DNA from: Promethearchaeota archaeon
GTDB taxonomy: Archaea > Asgardarchaeota > Lokiarchaeia > Sigynarchaeales > SOKP01
Length of the DNA stretch: 14,466 nt
Reading direction: 5' to 3'
NCBI GenBank assembly: GCA_030668025.1
Contig: DAOUUT010000063.1
Span: forward strand, 1-14,466
Position 1 is the first letter of the stretch, and each line of letters begins with the position of its first letter. The translations under genes were made by a program, and so were the position numbers. Below the pieces are notes generated by a model that was not told the origin of the DNA, ran no database searches, and saw nothing but the letters and a program-made list of their open reading frames with translations. Positions 1 through 10,300 of this stretch are shown piece by piece.

Positions 1-1
1 A

Positions 2-139
2 AGATGTGTTCAATGTGGAAGTCAAGAAAGATTAGAATTCGACCATATTATACCATTTTCAAAAGGGGGAAGCAATACTGTTAGGAATATCCAATTATTA
101 TGCGAAAAATGCAATAGACATAAGGGGGGAAATCTATGA
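2..139 (+). CDS. HNH endonuclease, C-terminal fragment (5' end outside window)
   Basis: The frame is open from the window edge to the TGA at 137-139 and gives 45 residues. The peptide carries a complete small HNH finger: a first CxxC (CVQC), then [12 protein letters not shown] with the catalytic His of the beta-beta-alpha-metal fold, then [14 protein letters not shown] with the second CxxC, the Asn and the last His. This is the standard order of HNH nucleases in bacteria, archaea and phages, which nick or cut DNA using one divalent metal ion, with a structural zinc held by the four cysteines. The protein ends just after the finger, so the specificity part, if any, lies upstream of the window. 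It could be a defence nuclease, a free-standing mobile HNH gene or a housekeeping HNH protein. The motif call is safe; the biological role is not visible. Confidence 0.85.
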   Translation, partial: RCVQCGSQERLEFDHIIPFSKGGSNTVRNIQLLCEKCNRHKGGNL

Positions 140-237
140 AAGAACCATTTGAAGTAATTTCGATTGAGATGGAGCTCTTAAATGCTGAAGGAAAGCCTGA
201 TCCAAACTTTAAGATGTCTAAACTCTACAAAACTTAG
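136..237 (+). CDS. Possible small protein of 33 aa overlapping the HNH gene end
   Basis: An ATG at 136 overlaps the HNH stop codon in the arrangement ATGA and opens 33 codons ending in TAG at 235-237. A G-rich stretch (GGGGGGA, 125-130) sits about five bases before the ATG and could act as a weak ribosome site. The peptide starts [19 protein letters not shown], is polar and acidic in its first half, and has no motif or membrane segment that I recognise. The stop/start overlap is typical of translationally coupled genes, which is the main argument that it is real. Its shortness and the lack of any family match are the arguments against. It may be a vestige of a longer gene. Confidence 0.3.
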   Translation: MKEPFEVISIEMELLNAEGKPDPNFKMSKLYKT

Positions 238-336
238 GATTATTCATAGTAGATTTTCCTTAAAAGTCATAAATGAGATTGATTAATGAGATGTTAGTTT
301 TATGAATATCATTAATGCTGGTTTAATAAAAATTAA

Positions 337-362
337 TTTATAAAATATCCCACATATAATAG
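337..362 (+). promoter_or_regulatory. Candidate archaeal promoter of the three-gene defence operon
   Basis: The spacer 238-390 holds no gene that I can see. Near its end are two TATA-like elements: TTTATAAAAT at 337-346 and ATATAATAG at 354-362. The first would place transcription start near 365-373, giving a short leader. The second would start it close to the ATG at 391, giving an almost leaderless mRNA. No Shine-Dalgarno motif precedes the ATG at 391 (the bases before it read TCAAATTTTT), which favours initiation on a very short or absent leader. In DNA this AT-rich such matches arise by chance, so the call is tentative. Confidence 0.3.
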
Positions 363-390
363 ATTAAACATCCAAGAAAGTCAAATTTTT

Positions 391-3363
391 ATGACAATCG
401 ATAGTTATGTAAAGTCTAAAGATACTATTCCTGAATTCAATATTGGGGAGATTGTAGAAGCTCGAGATAGATTATGGCGTATAGATCAAATTCATAAAGT
501 AGAAAAAGAAATTAAAGAAGTAAAAAACAAATTTATTTATTATTCTGTTAGTAATATTACCGGTCAGCCATCATCTCAAGTATTAATTCCCGATATTGAA
601 ATAATTAAAAAATCTGTCGTTCCAAAACCTTCCTCTGAAATTATTGGGTCTCCACTATATCAGAAATTATTATTAGATGCAATTAAATTGGACTTAATTT
701 ACGGAACAACCTCCTTTATCAGCCTTCAAAATTCAAAGGTCATTCCAATATCTTATCAAATGGTTCCTGTTTTAATGGCATTAAATTTAAAAAACGTCCG
801 ATTGCTGTTAGCTGACGATGTAGGATTAGGTAAAACCATTGAAGCGGGATTAATTTTACAGGAACTCTTAGGTCGCAAGAGAATAAATAAAGTTTTATTT
901 GTAACGCCCGCAAATCTTCGAGAACAATGGCAAACGATTCTTAAAAAGTTCTTTGGAATTGATGCCGTAATCATGTCTCGCAGGAATCGAAGAAAGTTAG
1001 AATCAGAGTTGTTAGTTGGCGGTAATCCATGGGGTTACTATAATTTTGTTATCACATCCATCGATTACGGTAAAAGACCAGGAGTTAAAGAAGAAATTAT
1101 TCAGTTTGATTGGGATATGATTGTTATTGACGAGGCTCACAATGTAATGCGCCCTCATTTAGGCACAGACGACGAAAAATCTAAATCTTTTAAGCAAAGT
1201 TACGGTTTCGCAAAATTATTAGCTAATCAAGATAAATTTCCCCATTTTCTTCTGTTATCAGCAACTCCACATAATGGATATAAGGATTCTTTCGCCAGTC
1301 TGCTTGAAATGGTTAATCCCAAAATTGTTTCGAAAGATTCTTCTAATAATATTCAAATTGATAGAGATCTTGCTATAAGGCACATTTCTCAGCGTAGGCG
1401 CGAAGATGTACAAAAATGGATATCAAAAAGCATGTATAAAAAAAGAATTTTCCCAGATAGGGATTCTGATGAAATTTATATAAAACCTTCTGATAAATTT
1501 AACGAGACTTTCGAGCTAATAAACCAATATTTTGATTTTGTCTTAACTCGATCTGAAGATGACCCACTAGAAAGAAGAAAATTGAATTATTGGACCATCC
1601 TTCACTTCCATAAACGAGCTATTAGCTCTCCAAACGCTTTAAAACGTTCCATTGAAAATCGTTTGGAAGAAGTTGATAATGTTTTAAATAAAAATTTTAG
1701 AGCTATTGAGGATACGAGCTCTTTTTTATCCATAGATGAAGCAGCCCAATCTGTTATGGACGGCTACGAAACAGATAGGTTAACAGAAGAAGAGCTCGAT
1801 TTAAGAAACGATAAATTAATCCTAACAAAAAGGATGGCAGATTTAAAAAAGGAAAAAGACATGCTTATTGAGATAAAAGAATCGGCAATAGAGTTAATGA
1901 AAAGCGACAGAAAAATTATTCAATTATTAGATGTCATTCTTCCTGAAAGGTTTAAAATTTCTAAAAAGATAATCATTTTCACGAGATATATTCATACTCT
2001 TGAATACATTAAGGAACGATTGGAAGAAAAGATAGAAGAAAGCCCAATGAAATATAAAGATATTGAAGTTTTTCACATACATGGTCAAATGGCATCCCAA
2101 CTTAGACAAGATACTTATGATAATTTTTTGAAAGCTAAACAGGGTATTTTAATATCAACCGATTGTATGGCAGAAGGAATTGATCTACAATTCTCAGCAG
2201 ATCAAATCATAAATTACGAACTTACTTGGAATCCTAACCGTCTTGAGCAGAGAAATGGTAGAATCGATAGATTTGGTCAACCTAAAGATATGGTATATAT
2301 TAGAACTTTAATTTTAAAAGATACTTTAGAAATGGACATTTTGGAAGTTCTCGTAAAAAAAGCAAACGAAATTAAGAAGGCATATGGTTTCGTACCCGGT
2401 TTTTTCGGAGATCCTGAATCTGTAATAGACCATATATTAGCAAAACGCAAAAAAGAGCGAAAACAGACAACAATGGATAAATGGATTAAATTTTCGAAGG
2501 TATTAGACGATTTAGTTTCAATTTTTTTCTCTGAAAGTAATGTAAAAGCCATGATGGAAGACTCTTTTTACGGTCATACTAACATTAATTTAGAAGAAAT
2601 TGAGCAACGGATGAGGCTAACGGAAGAAAATATTGGAAACGACCAAACTTTACTCGCGTTTTTAAAAAGTGCTATTGATTTATATAAGGGTAATATAGAA
2701 ACTTCAAAAGAAGACGATAGAATTTATGAGATCACGCTTCCAAAAAAAGTACAAGAATATATCGGTGAGAATTTTGGAGAGAAATATTTAATCACTCCAA
2801 ACATGGATGTTAGTGCTTCTCGCAACGATGTAGAAGGAATAAATTTAAAGAACCCCTTAGTTTCTGGACTCGTAGAAAAAGTTAAGAACGAAGCGTTTTC
2901 GGTTGATAACGAGTTTTATGGCAGAACTGCCGCTTTCCTTAGCTCTGAGACAAAGATGGTTTCCGTCGTTTTTTACGTTAAAATTAGATATGTTGTAAAT
3001 ACAGAACCAAAAAGCTTAATGGAAGAAATTACTCCTTTAGGAGTTGATTTATTTAGTGAAGCTCGATTGGATAACGATTTAGTTGATAAGATTTGGAATT
3101 CCGAGTGGGAAAATCACGGTAAAAATTTAGTTGAGTTAAAAAAACATCTTAATAGAGCTCTAAATATAGACAATTTGGAGTCCATGTTCAACGATCTTGC
3201 TCAAGAAAGGCTGAAAATAATTATTAACGAGCGAAAAGAAATGATAAATAATTTGGCGAAACAAGGGATCGCAACGGATCTAGAGGGAATTGAAATGATT
3301 GATGTAGTGGGCGTTGATTTATTAACAATTACATTAATTTATCCCAAAGTAGGAGGTGATTAG
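391..3363 (+). CDS. SNF2-family helicase/translocase, DrmD-like
   Basis: A 990-residue superfamily 2 ATPase of the SNF2/RapA-like branch. The N-terminus (about 15-75) looks like a small beta-rich domain (FNIGEIVEARDRLWRI), as seen in RapA-type and DrmD proteins. The first RecA domain has the Walker A motif ADDVGLGKT (141-149), the DEAH box at 247-250 and motif III SATPHNG (290-296). The second RecA domain has STDCMAEGIDLQ from 589 and the arginine-finger motif VI NRLEQRNGRIDRFGQ (616-630), so all ATPase residues are intact. A charged helical, coiled-coil-like region at about 470-510 separates the two lobes. The C-terminal 300 residues have no motif I recognise. SNF2 enzymes of this type translocate on duplex DNA rather than unwind it. 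No start codon lies upstream in frame before the stop at 334-336, so ATG 391 is firm. It is the first gene of the operon and resembles DrmD of class 1 DISARM; a stand-alone RapA-like factor is unlikely given its partners. Confidence 0.9.
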   Translation: MTIDSYVKSKDTIPEFNIGEIVEARDRLWRIDQIHKVEKEIKEVKNKFIYYSVSNITGQPSSQVLIPDIEIIKKSVVPKPSSEIIGSPLYQKLLLDAIKLDLIYGTTSFISLQNSKVIPISYQMVPVLMALNLKNVRLLLADDVGLGKTIEAGLILQELLGRKRINKVLFVTPANLREQWQTILKKFFGIDAVIMSRRNRRKLESELLVGGNPWGYYNFVITSIDYGKRPGVKEEIIQFDWDMIVIDEAHNVMRPHLGTDDEKSKSFKQSYGFAKLLANQDKFPHFLLLSATPHNGYKDSFASLLEMVNPKIVSKDSSNNIQIDRDLAIRHISQRRREDVQKWISKSMYKKRIFPDRDSDEIYIKPSDKFNETFELINQYFDFVLTRSEDDPLERRKLNYWTILHFHKRAISSPNALKRSIENRLEEVDNVLNKNFRAIEDTSSFLSIDEAAQSVMDGYETDRLTEEELDLRNDKLILTKRMADLKKEKDMLIEIKESAIELMKSDRKIIQLLDVILPERFKISKKIIIFTRYIHTLEYIKERLEEKIEESPMKYKDIEVFHIHGQMASQLRQDTYDNFLKAKQGILISTDCMAEGIDLQFSADQIINYELTWNPNRLEQRNGRIDRFGQPKDMVYIRTLILKDTLEMDILEVLVKKANEIKKAYGFVPGFFGDPESVIDHILAKRKKERKQTTMDKWIKFSKVLDDLVSIFFSESNVKAMMEDSFYGHTNINLEEIEQRMRLTEENIGNDQTLLAFLKSAIDLYKGNIETSKEDDRIYEITLPKKVQEYIGENFGEKYLITPNMDVSASRNDVEGINLKNPLVSGLVEKVKNEAFSVDNEFYGRTAAFLSSETKMVSVVFYVKIRYVVNTEPKSLMEEITPLGVDLFSEARLDNDLVDKIWNSEWENHGKNLVELKKHLNRALNIDNLESMFNDLAQERLKIIINERKEMINNLAKQGIATDLEGIEMIDVVGVDLLTITLIYPKVGGD
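3351..3360 (+). promoter_or_regulatory. Perfect ribosome binding site that selects a TTG start
   Basis: AGGAGGTGAT inside the last codons of the SNF2 gene matches the complement of the universal 16S rRNA 3' tail over all ten bases. It ends five bases before TTG at 3366. The reading frame that follows has no methionine codon until residue 304, so TTG 3366 must be the start. The site couples translation of the methyltransferase to that of the helicase. Confidence 0.85.
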
Positions 3364-3365
3364 AT

Positions 3366-6300
3366 TTGGCTTCAAAAAGTGCGTTATTAAGAAATATTCG
3401 ACCAAGCGGGGGCTTATTTACAGAAAATATTTTACTAAGATTACGTGATAATCCAAATCAATTAAAAATTGGAAAAATTGATTCATTTCTCGAAGAAGAT
3501 ACTAAAGAAGAAAGAAAAAAATTAATAGATAAAAAGCAGATAATTTTTGATTGGTGTATCCAAAAATGGGATGAAATATCCCCAAATATAGAAGAATGGT
3601 CAATCGAAGATTTAGCAAAAAAATGGTTAATCCCTCTCTTTACTCTTTTTGATCATGAAATAGAAGACTTTGAAATAAATAAGGAAAATTTAGACGAGGA
3701 CAGTATACTAAAAGAATTCAGAATTTCTTATCAATCCCGAGATCATAGAGATCCATTCTTTTATTATGTTAGTTGTGATGAAGATTTTGATTCTAAAATT
3801 GATAGAAATCCACAGAAGAAATCACATCATAATGTATGTCAACAATTTATAAATTTTAATCCCGAGATAAAATGGCTCTTCCTTTCCAATGGGCGTATTC
3901 TACGGATAATAACCAAATATTATCATTCATATTCGAAAGGATATTTGGAATTTGATTTAGAAAACATTTTCGCAAATCGAGACGAAAGAGAATTTAATAC
4001 GCTCTATTCAATAATTCATTCCAGCAGGTTTAATAGTAAAGTTAAAGAGGGTACTTTATTAATTGATAGATTTCAGAAAGATTCCGTTACTGAAGGTGTT
4101 AAAATAGGCAATATTTTACGGAATAACGTCGAACACGCCTTAGAATTACTAGGAAATGAATTAATACAACAAAATTTAGATAAAATTGATTTAGATAACA
4201 TTGATATTAACGAATTTTATGCTGAATTATTGAGAATTATTTATCGAATTATATTTATCCTTTATGCTGAGCAACGAGATATGCTCCCTGGAGCAAGCTC
4301 TCTTTATTTCGAACAATTTTCTTTATCTTCTCTTAGAATTCGAGCCGAAAAACCCATAAAAGCTGAAAAGAATTACGATTTGTGGAACAAGATGTTAATA
4401 ACATTCAATTTAGTTAGGGATGGAAATTTTCTTCTCGGAGTTAATAGTTATAATGGAAGTTTATTTAAAGAAGATAACCTGCGAATAATCCTTAAAAATA
4501 GCATGAAGATTTCAAATGATATAGTTTTAAAGGTTATCAGATTATTAACCACTTCTGCTAATCATAAAGTAAGACAAAGAATAAATTTTTTAGAGGTTTC
4601 GGAAGAGGAAATTGGAGCGATTTACGAATCTCTTTTAGATTTTAAACCATATATATCATCAACCTCGCAATTTCAACTAATTGAAGGAACTGAAAGAAAG
4701 AGTACTGGTTCATATTATACTCCAAAGGCTTTAATTGATATTTTGATCAGAACTACATTACAAACTTTAGTTGAGGATCGATTAATTGAGGCTGGGGATG
4801 ATGAACATGCGAGAGAAAGTGCGTTATTGGATTTAAAAGTATGTGATCCGGCTTGTGGTGGCGGAACATTTTTATTGTCAGCACTAGACTATTTGGGAAA
4901 AAAATTAGCAGAAGTAAGAACAAGTTCAGATTCTCCTTTAGAAGATGATTTGAGGGAAGCTCGTAGAGAAATTCTCCAGCATTGTATTTATGGTGTTGAT
5001 ATGAACCCCCTTGCCGTAGAACTAGCGAAAATATCTTTATGGTTAAGAGCTTGTGTTAAGGATAAACCTCTAAATTTTCTGGACAATCATATTAAATGTG
5101 GAAATAGTTTAGTTGGTCTTGGGCAGAAAATGGAGATAAAAGAAATTAATCCAAATGCTTTTAAGGCAATTTCTGGAAGTAATACTACAGGAATACCCAC
5201 AGAAAATATAAAACTCCAAAATCAAGCTAGAAATAATATTAGAAAAGAAATAAAAGAAAGGAAAAAAGAAGGTAAAACAACGATGATCACATCTTTTTTT
5301 ACAGATAAAAGAACAGCAGATATATGTAGCGCGAAATTTATGGAAATCATAGATATGCCCGAAACGGACTCTAATAAGATAAGAGAAAAAGAACAGAAAT
5401 ATGAAGATCTAAGATTAAATGAAAATTATCAACAAGCTCTTAATGAAGCACATATTTGGACTTCCACCTTCTTTTGGCCATTTGAGGGAGATTCATTAGG
5501 AGAAATTCCAAGATATACCACAATTGAACAGTTAAGAGATAAAATTGCTGACCCCGAATTGGATAATTTAATGAAAAAATTAAATAAGATCGCTAATGAG
5601 AACCAATTTTTTCAATGGTATATTGAATTTCCAGAAGTATTTTCAACAGAAAAAGGGGGCTTTGATTGCATTTTAACAAATCCTCCATGGGAAGCCTTGC
5701 AATTAAAAGAAACTGAATTTTTTTCTGGAATTAATACTGAAATTGTTAATGCTCAAAACCAATCACAAAGAAGAAAATTAATAAAACAATTAAAAAAGAA
5801 AAAGCCAAGAACCTATAATTTATACAAAACAACTTGGCAAAAAATTCAAAAATTTAACCATTATCTAAGGAATTGTGGTTTTTATGACCTATCCGCAAAA
5901 GGAACAATAAATACATATGCTGTATTCACTGAAAGATGTTGGAACTTAATTTCTAAAAAAGGTTATGTAGGAATCATAATTCCAACTGGTATAATTACTA
6001 CTTATAATATGCGGCATTTATTTAAAGCACTTGTAAAAAGTAAATCAATTTTGAGTTTATTTGATTTCGAAAATAAAAATAAAATATTTGATATTCATAG
6101 AAATTACAGATTTTGCCTATTAAGTTTAGGTGGTAAAAATATTTTCCAAGAGACAATACCTATGACATTTAAAATTTTAGATCCAAGAGAGATTCAAGAA
6201 CCGCTTTTTCTTATATTTCAAGATAAAGAAAAATTGCATAAAAGATTAAGTGATTTACCATTAGAACACATTTTAATTCCTTTAAGACAAGAAGATTTTG

Positions 6301-7364
6301 AATTATTTAATCCAAACTCTTTAAATTGTCCCATTTTTAAAATAAAAAGAGATGTTGAATTATTAAGACATCTTTATTTGCAGGCGCCAATATTAATCAA
6401 AAGAGATCCAAAATCTAATGAAATAATCTCAAATAATTTTAAAGTAAGTTTTAAAAGAATGTTTGATATGTCGAGTGATTCTAAAATATTTATGAATTAT
6501 GATAATTTAATATCTAATGGTTATGAATTTGTCTCTGGAAATAAATTTGTAAAGGATGATAATATATATTTACCACTTTACGAAGCTAAGATGATTCAAT
6601 TATATAATCATCGACATGGGACATTTGATGGTCAAACTAAGATAGAAATAAAAAAAGGATTATGTAGATCACTTGTAAAAAAAGAATTAGAAGATTTTTC
6701 ATTTAGTATTCTTCCACGTTATTGGGTTGAAAAGGATATTGTTCTTAAAAGAAATTTTGGAGGGAGAAATATAATAGAGGATTTTCTTATAGTGTTTAGG
6801 AGAATTACTAGAGCAGTGGAAAAAAGAACCATTTTTACTGCAATTATACCCCCGTTTGGATGTGGGGATTCCCTACAAATTATCAATTTTGACAAAATGA
6901 TTGAACCTAATTATATCAGTGCTTTCATCGCAAACTTTAATTCAATAATAATTGATTACATAATACGTTCAAAATTTACAGGAGCTGTATTAAATGTATA
7001 TGTTGTTGAGCAAATACCTTTTATAATGCCAGAATCATATAATAAGAGATTATTGAAACTAATTAATAATCATGTCATTAAGCTAATTTATAATTCAAAT
7101 GATCTTATTAGTTTTGCTAAATTTATGAATTACAAAAATGATCCTAATAGATGGAATGATAATGAACGATCCTCCATTTTAGCAGAATTAGATGCAATAT
7201 ATGCTCATCTGTATGTTCTTAAAAGGGATGAATTAATTTATATTTTGGAATCATTTGATTCTCTTAAAAAAAGCGAAAAAGAAGAATTTAATGAGTATAG
7301 GACAAAAAGAATAATATTAGAAGCTTACGATAACCTTTCAGAACAAAAGGAGTTGTTTGAATAA
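3366..7364 (+). CDS. N6-adenine DNA methyltransferase, DrmMI/Eco57I/PglX-like
   Basis: A 1332-residue gamma-class amino-methyltransferase that would methylate adenine N6 in a specific DNA site using S-adenosylmethionine. The N-terminal part (1-430) has signatures of type IIG-like and DrmMI proteins: FLSNGRILRI around N175-R177, YLEFDLENIF around E195-D197, and RIIFILYAEQRDMLPG near 290-306. I see no clear PD-(D/E)xK nuclease triad there, so it probably only methylates. The catalytic domain follows: GSYYTP (448-453), motif I DPACGGGTF (494-502), acidic motif II GVDMNP (D545), CGNSLVG, and motif IV NPPW (772-775), in the order normal for this class. A 220-residue insertion between motifs II and IV is common in the family. 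The C-terminal half should contain the target-recognition domain (RRITRAVEKRTIFTAIIPP near 1145). This half is strikingly poor in CpG compared with the rest of the operon. It starts two bases after the SNF2 gene and abuts the next gene. Confidence 0.92.
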   Translation: MASKSALLRNIRPSGGLFTENILLRLRDNPNQLKIGKIDSFLEEDTKEERKKLIDKKQIIFDWCIQKWDEISPNIEEWSIEDLAKKWLIPLFTLFDHEIEDFEINKENLDEDSILKEFRISYQSRDHRDPFFYYVSCDEDFDSKIDRNPQKKSHHNVCQQFINFNPEIKWLFLSNGRILRIITKYYHSYSKGYLEFDLENIFANRDEREFNTLYSIIHSSRFNSKVKEGTLLIDRFQKDSVTEGVKIGNILRNNVEHALELLGNELIQQNLDKIDLDNIDINEFYAELLRIIYRIIFILYAEQRDMLPGASSLYFEQFSLSSLRIRAEKPIKAEKNYDLWNKMLITFNLVRDGNFLLGVNSYNGSLFKEDNLRIILKNSMKISNDIVLKVIRLLTTSANHKVRQRINFLEVSEEEIGAIYESLLDFKPYISSTSQFQLIEGTERKSTGSYYTPKALIDILIRTTLQTLVEDRLIEAGDDEHARESALLDLKVCDPACGGGTFLLSALDYLGKKLAEVRTSSDSPLEDDLREARREILQHCIYGVDMNPLAVELAKISLWLRACVKDKPLNFLDNHIKCGNSLVGLGQKMEIKEINPNAFKAISGSNTTGIPTENIKLQNQARNNIRKEIKERKKEGKTTMITSFFTDKRTADICSAKFMEIIDMPETDSNKIREKEQKYEDLRLNENYQQALNEAHIWTSTFFWPFEGDSLGEIPRYTTIEQLRDKIADPELDNLMKKLNKIANENQFFQWYIEFPEVFSTEKGGFDCILTNPPWEALQLKETEFFSGINTEIVNAQNQSQRRKLIKQLKKKKPRTYNLYKTTWQKIQKFNHYLRNCGFYDLSAKGTINTYAVFTERCWNLISKKGYVGIIIPTGIITTYNMRHLFKALVKSKSILSLFDFENKNKIFDIHRNYRFCLLSLGGKNIFQETIPMTFKILDPREIQEPLFLIFQDKEKLHKRLSDLPLEHILIPLRQEDFELFNPNSLNCPIFKIKRDVELLRHLYLQAPILIKRDPKSNEIISNNFKVSFKRMFDMSSDSKIFMNYDNLISNGYEFVSGNKFVKDDNIYLPLYEAKMIQLYNHRHGTFDGQTKIEIKKGLCRSLVKKELEDFSFSILPRYWVEKDIVLKRNFGGRNIIEDFLIVFRRITRAVEKRTIFTAIIPPFGCGDSLQIINFDKMIEPNYISAFIANFNSIIIDYIIRSKFTGAVLNVYVVEQIPFIMPESYNKRLLKLINNHVIKLIYNSNDLISFAKFMNYKNDPNRWNDNERSSILAELDAIYAHLYVLKRDELIYILESFDSLKKSEKEEFNEYRTKRIILEAYDNLSEQKELFE
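7346..7352 (+). promoter_or_regulatory. Ribosome binding site of the giant helicase gene
   Basis: AAAGGAG within the last codons of the methyltransferase lies 12 bases before ATG 7365. The methyltransferase stop TAA (7362-7364) is directly adjacent to that ATG. The arrangement supports coupled translation and fixes the start, since no other start codon is close. Confidence 0.65.
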
Positions 7365-10300
7365 ATGAGTAAAATATCAACAGCCCAAAAACCCCAAAAC
7401 ATCTTTCTTATTGCCGACCACCTTCAAAAAACCTATAAAAATTTCGTTAAGACTTTCCAGAAGTTTCAAAATCCCGAAATTCAAAAATGGGTTGATCGAC
7501 AAATGGAGAAAGAAGATCTTTTGTATAAAGATCCGCTGATTGAATTGAATTTTCAATTCGAGAAAGGAACAGCATTGAAAAAATTCGTTCAAAAAGGAGC
7601 AATTAATCCCCAAATACCTACAATTTTTGACATCAACCCTTATAAACATCAATCAGAAGCGATAGAACAAGTGTGCATAAAAAAGAACAACATTATTGTA
7701 TCAACGGGAACGGGTTCTGGAAAGAGTATGTGCTTCTGGATTCCTATAGTTAATACTTGTCTTGAAATGAAAGGTCAAGGGTTAGACGGGATAAAAGCGA
7801 TTGTTATATTCCCAATGAATGCTCTTGCCAACTCGCAATACGAAAATATAACAAAAGCCTTAAATGGAACGGGATTAAAAGTTGCGAAATATACTGGAGA
7901 CACTGCCTACACGAGAGACGAAGGATTAAGCCAACTGGAAAAACATGGACTTTTGAAGCGGAGGAAAACAGATAAACCATACGACTGTGAGTTACTTTCT
8001 CGGGAGGAAATTCGTGATACTCCACCAGATATTTTACTTACAAATTACGTAATGCTCGATTTAATTTTAACTCGTTTCGAGGATAAGGATTTATTTCCTG
8101 AAAGACATAAGGGCCATTTGAAATATTTAGTTCTTGACGAGATTCACACGTATACGGGGAACTCAGGAGCCGATGTTGCGGGGCTCATCCGTAGGTTAAA
8201 AGAAAAAACGCATACTCGAGAAAAGATTCGATGTATTGGAACCAGTGCTACAATTCAAGATAATAAAAAGTCTGGAGGAACTGCCTCTATTATTGAGTTT
8301 GCCGAGAAGATATTTGGAGAGAATTTCGAACCTTCGAGTTTGATCCAAGCAACTTATGTAGATTTAGATATTCCCAAAGAAGAAATTCTTCCTTTACCCT
8401 CAAATATAACAATTACGAACGAAAATTTAATTGATTTTGATGGTACTTTTAGTTCAATTATTCCTATTGCCCAAAAATTGTTAGATCGCCCTTTAGAAGC
8501 AAACGAGCGCAAACCTGAAGCTCTAGGTAAATTATTTCAAACACATCCAACAATAATATATCTTAGGAATGCATTAAAGGAAGAAGCAAAGGCTCTTACG
8601 AGACTTGCTGAAGAGTATAAGAATGATGTAAGGAGCAACGAATCGATTGAAATCTGCCTTAGAGAGCTTAAAGCAGCCTTTTTATTAGGAACAATAGCAA
8701 AAATCACCGTTCAAAACGAGTTAAGACCCTTGCTAGTACCAAAATTGCACGTATTTTTTACTCGGGGGCAAGAATTATATTTGTGTTTAACTAAAGAGGC
8801 TTTAACGTCAACACCTCATTTAAGCATAGATGGAGATTTAAAGTGTAAAATATGCGAGAATCCCTCTTTTCCGCTCTATTTCTGTCGTAATTGTGGACAA
8901 GAATTTTACAGCGTATATATCTTGGAAAATAGTGCATTCCCAAGGACTTTTAATTCCGAAGGATCAGGTGAAATGGCATATTTGACGCCTATAACAAAAG
9001 ATAATGATTCTTGGGAAACTCCTGGGAACTGGTTAGATAAAAATAGTAATCTAAGAAAAAATTATAAAGAAGTAATTCCTGAAAGTACAGATTATTGTCC
9101 CAAATGTAATAAAGTCAATGCTAATTGTTCTTGTTTAGAAAAAATTATCGTTTGGAAAATTCCATATCCACTTCAAATTTGCCCGTCGTGTAATATTTTC
9201 TATACTAAAAATAAGGGAGAGTATAGTAAATTATTCTCGTTCAATTCTACGGGCCGGAGTTCTTCTACTGATGTGTTAACGGCAGAAGTTTTAAGATTGC
9301 TAAATAAAGACCAAAAAAAACAAATAATTTTTACCGATAATAGACAAGACACTGCTTTACAAGCAGAGCATTTAAACGAATTCCAAAGAAGAACAAATTT
9401 CAGGCAAGCATTTTTACATACATTAAAACATATTAATTCAAAGGAACTTAGAGTTACAGATAAGGATATTGGTAAGATTTTATTTGATTTTTTAAAAGAT
9501 AACGATAAACTGCCCGACTTTCAAAAAGATAGGGATCAAATGAGCAGGTTTAGTACTGCGCCACCTCCAGAAAAGGAATTTACTGAGTTTTTACAATTTT
9601 TAGCTTTATCAGATATCATGCAATCGCAATATTTTTTAGATTTAAATCTTGATAAGTTGGGACTGTTAAAAATCGACTATGACGGTCTGGAATTGTTAAT
9701 AAAGGACCCCCTCATAATAGATGTAAAGCGTTTCGAAAGATTATCTGAAGATGAGAGATACGATTATATTCGTGGAATTTTAGATATCTTTAGGTGGAAT
9801 GGAGCAATTGAAAGCAGCGCTTTTATTGACACTGTTCGCAAGTACGAAGATTGGAAAAACAAATTTAAAGAAGATATATTATTCGATATTAATAAATCTC
9901 ACTGGAATAGAGTTGGATTTGCATATAAAAAGCCAGAAAAGGGTCACAAAGTCTACCATAATCATCAAAGAGTTGTTTTTAGGAGCATTTCGTGGTATAC
10001 TACAACCCTTATTAATTGGACTAAAAAATATTTCTTAATAGACAAATTCGAAGAAGCTGACAACTTACTTAGAAAAGCGATTGAAATTCTAGAGGAAGCG
10101 GGATTCATTACGTCTTTCTGGACAAATCGCCCCTCTTTTCAATTGTATCAAATTAGTGAAGGAAAGATATTATTCAATTTCAATCAGAATAAGGAATTTT
10201 ATCAATGTCCTAAATGTAAAAGAACATATCAGTTTAAAAAATATCATAAATGTGCGTGGAGGAACTGTCCTGATTTAAAGAAAGTTAGTAATATCGAAGA

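Noticed and set aside
238..390. A tRNA or small RNA gene before the defence operon
   Set aside because: No cloverleaf arms, GC-rich stem or stable hairpin could be drawn from this AT-rich stretch.
756..2552. Open frames of 60-91 codons antisense to the SNF2 helicase gene
   Set aside because: They lie wholly inside a gene with intact helicase motifs, and their products have no recognisable domain; they are by-products of the sense codon pattern.
3366..4660. Type IIG restriction nuclease in the N-terminal part of the methyltransferase
   Set aside because: The size and layout resemble type IIG enzymes, but I could not find a D-(E/D)xK triad in the expected strands. The NGR and YLEFDL signatures fit the nuclease-free DrmMI/PglX-like group better.
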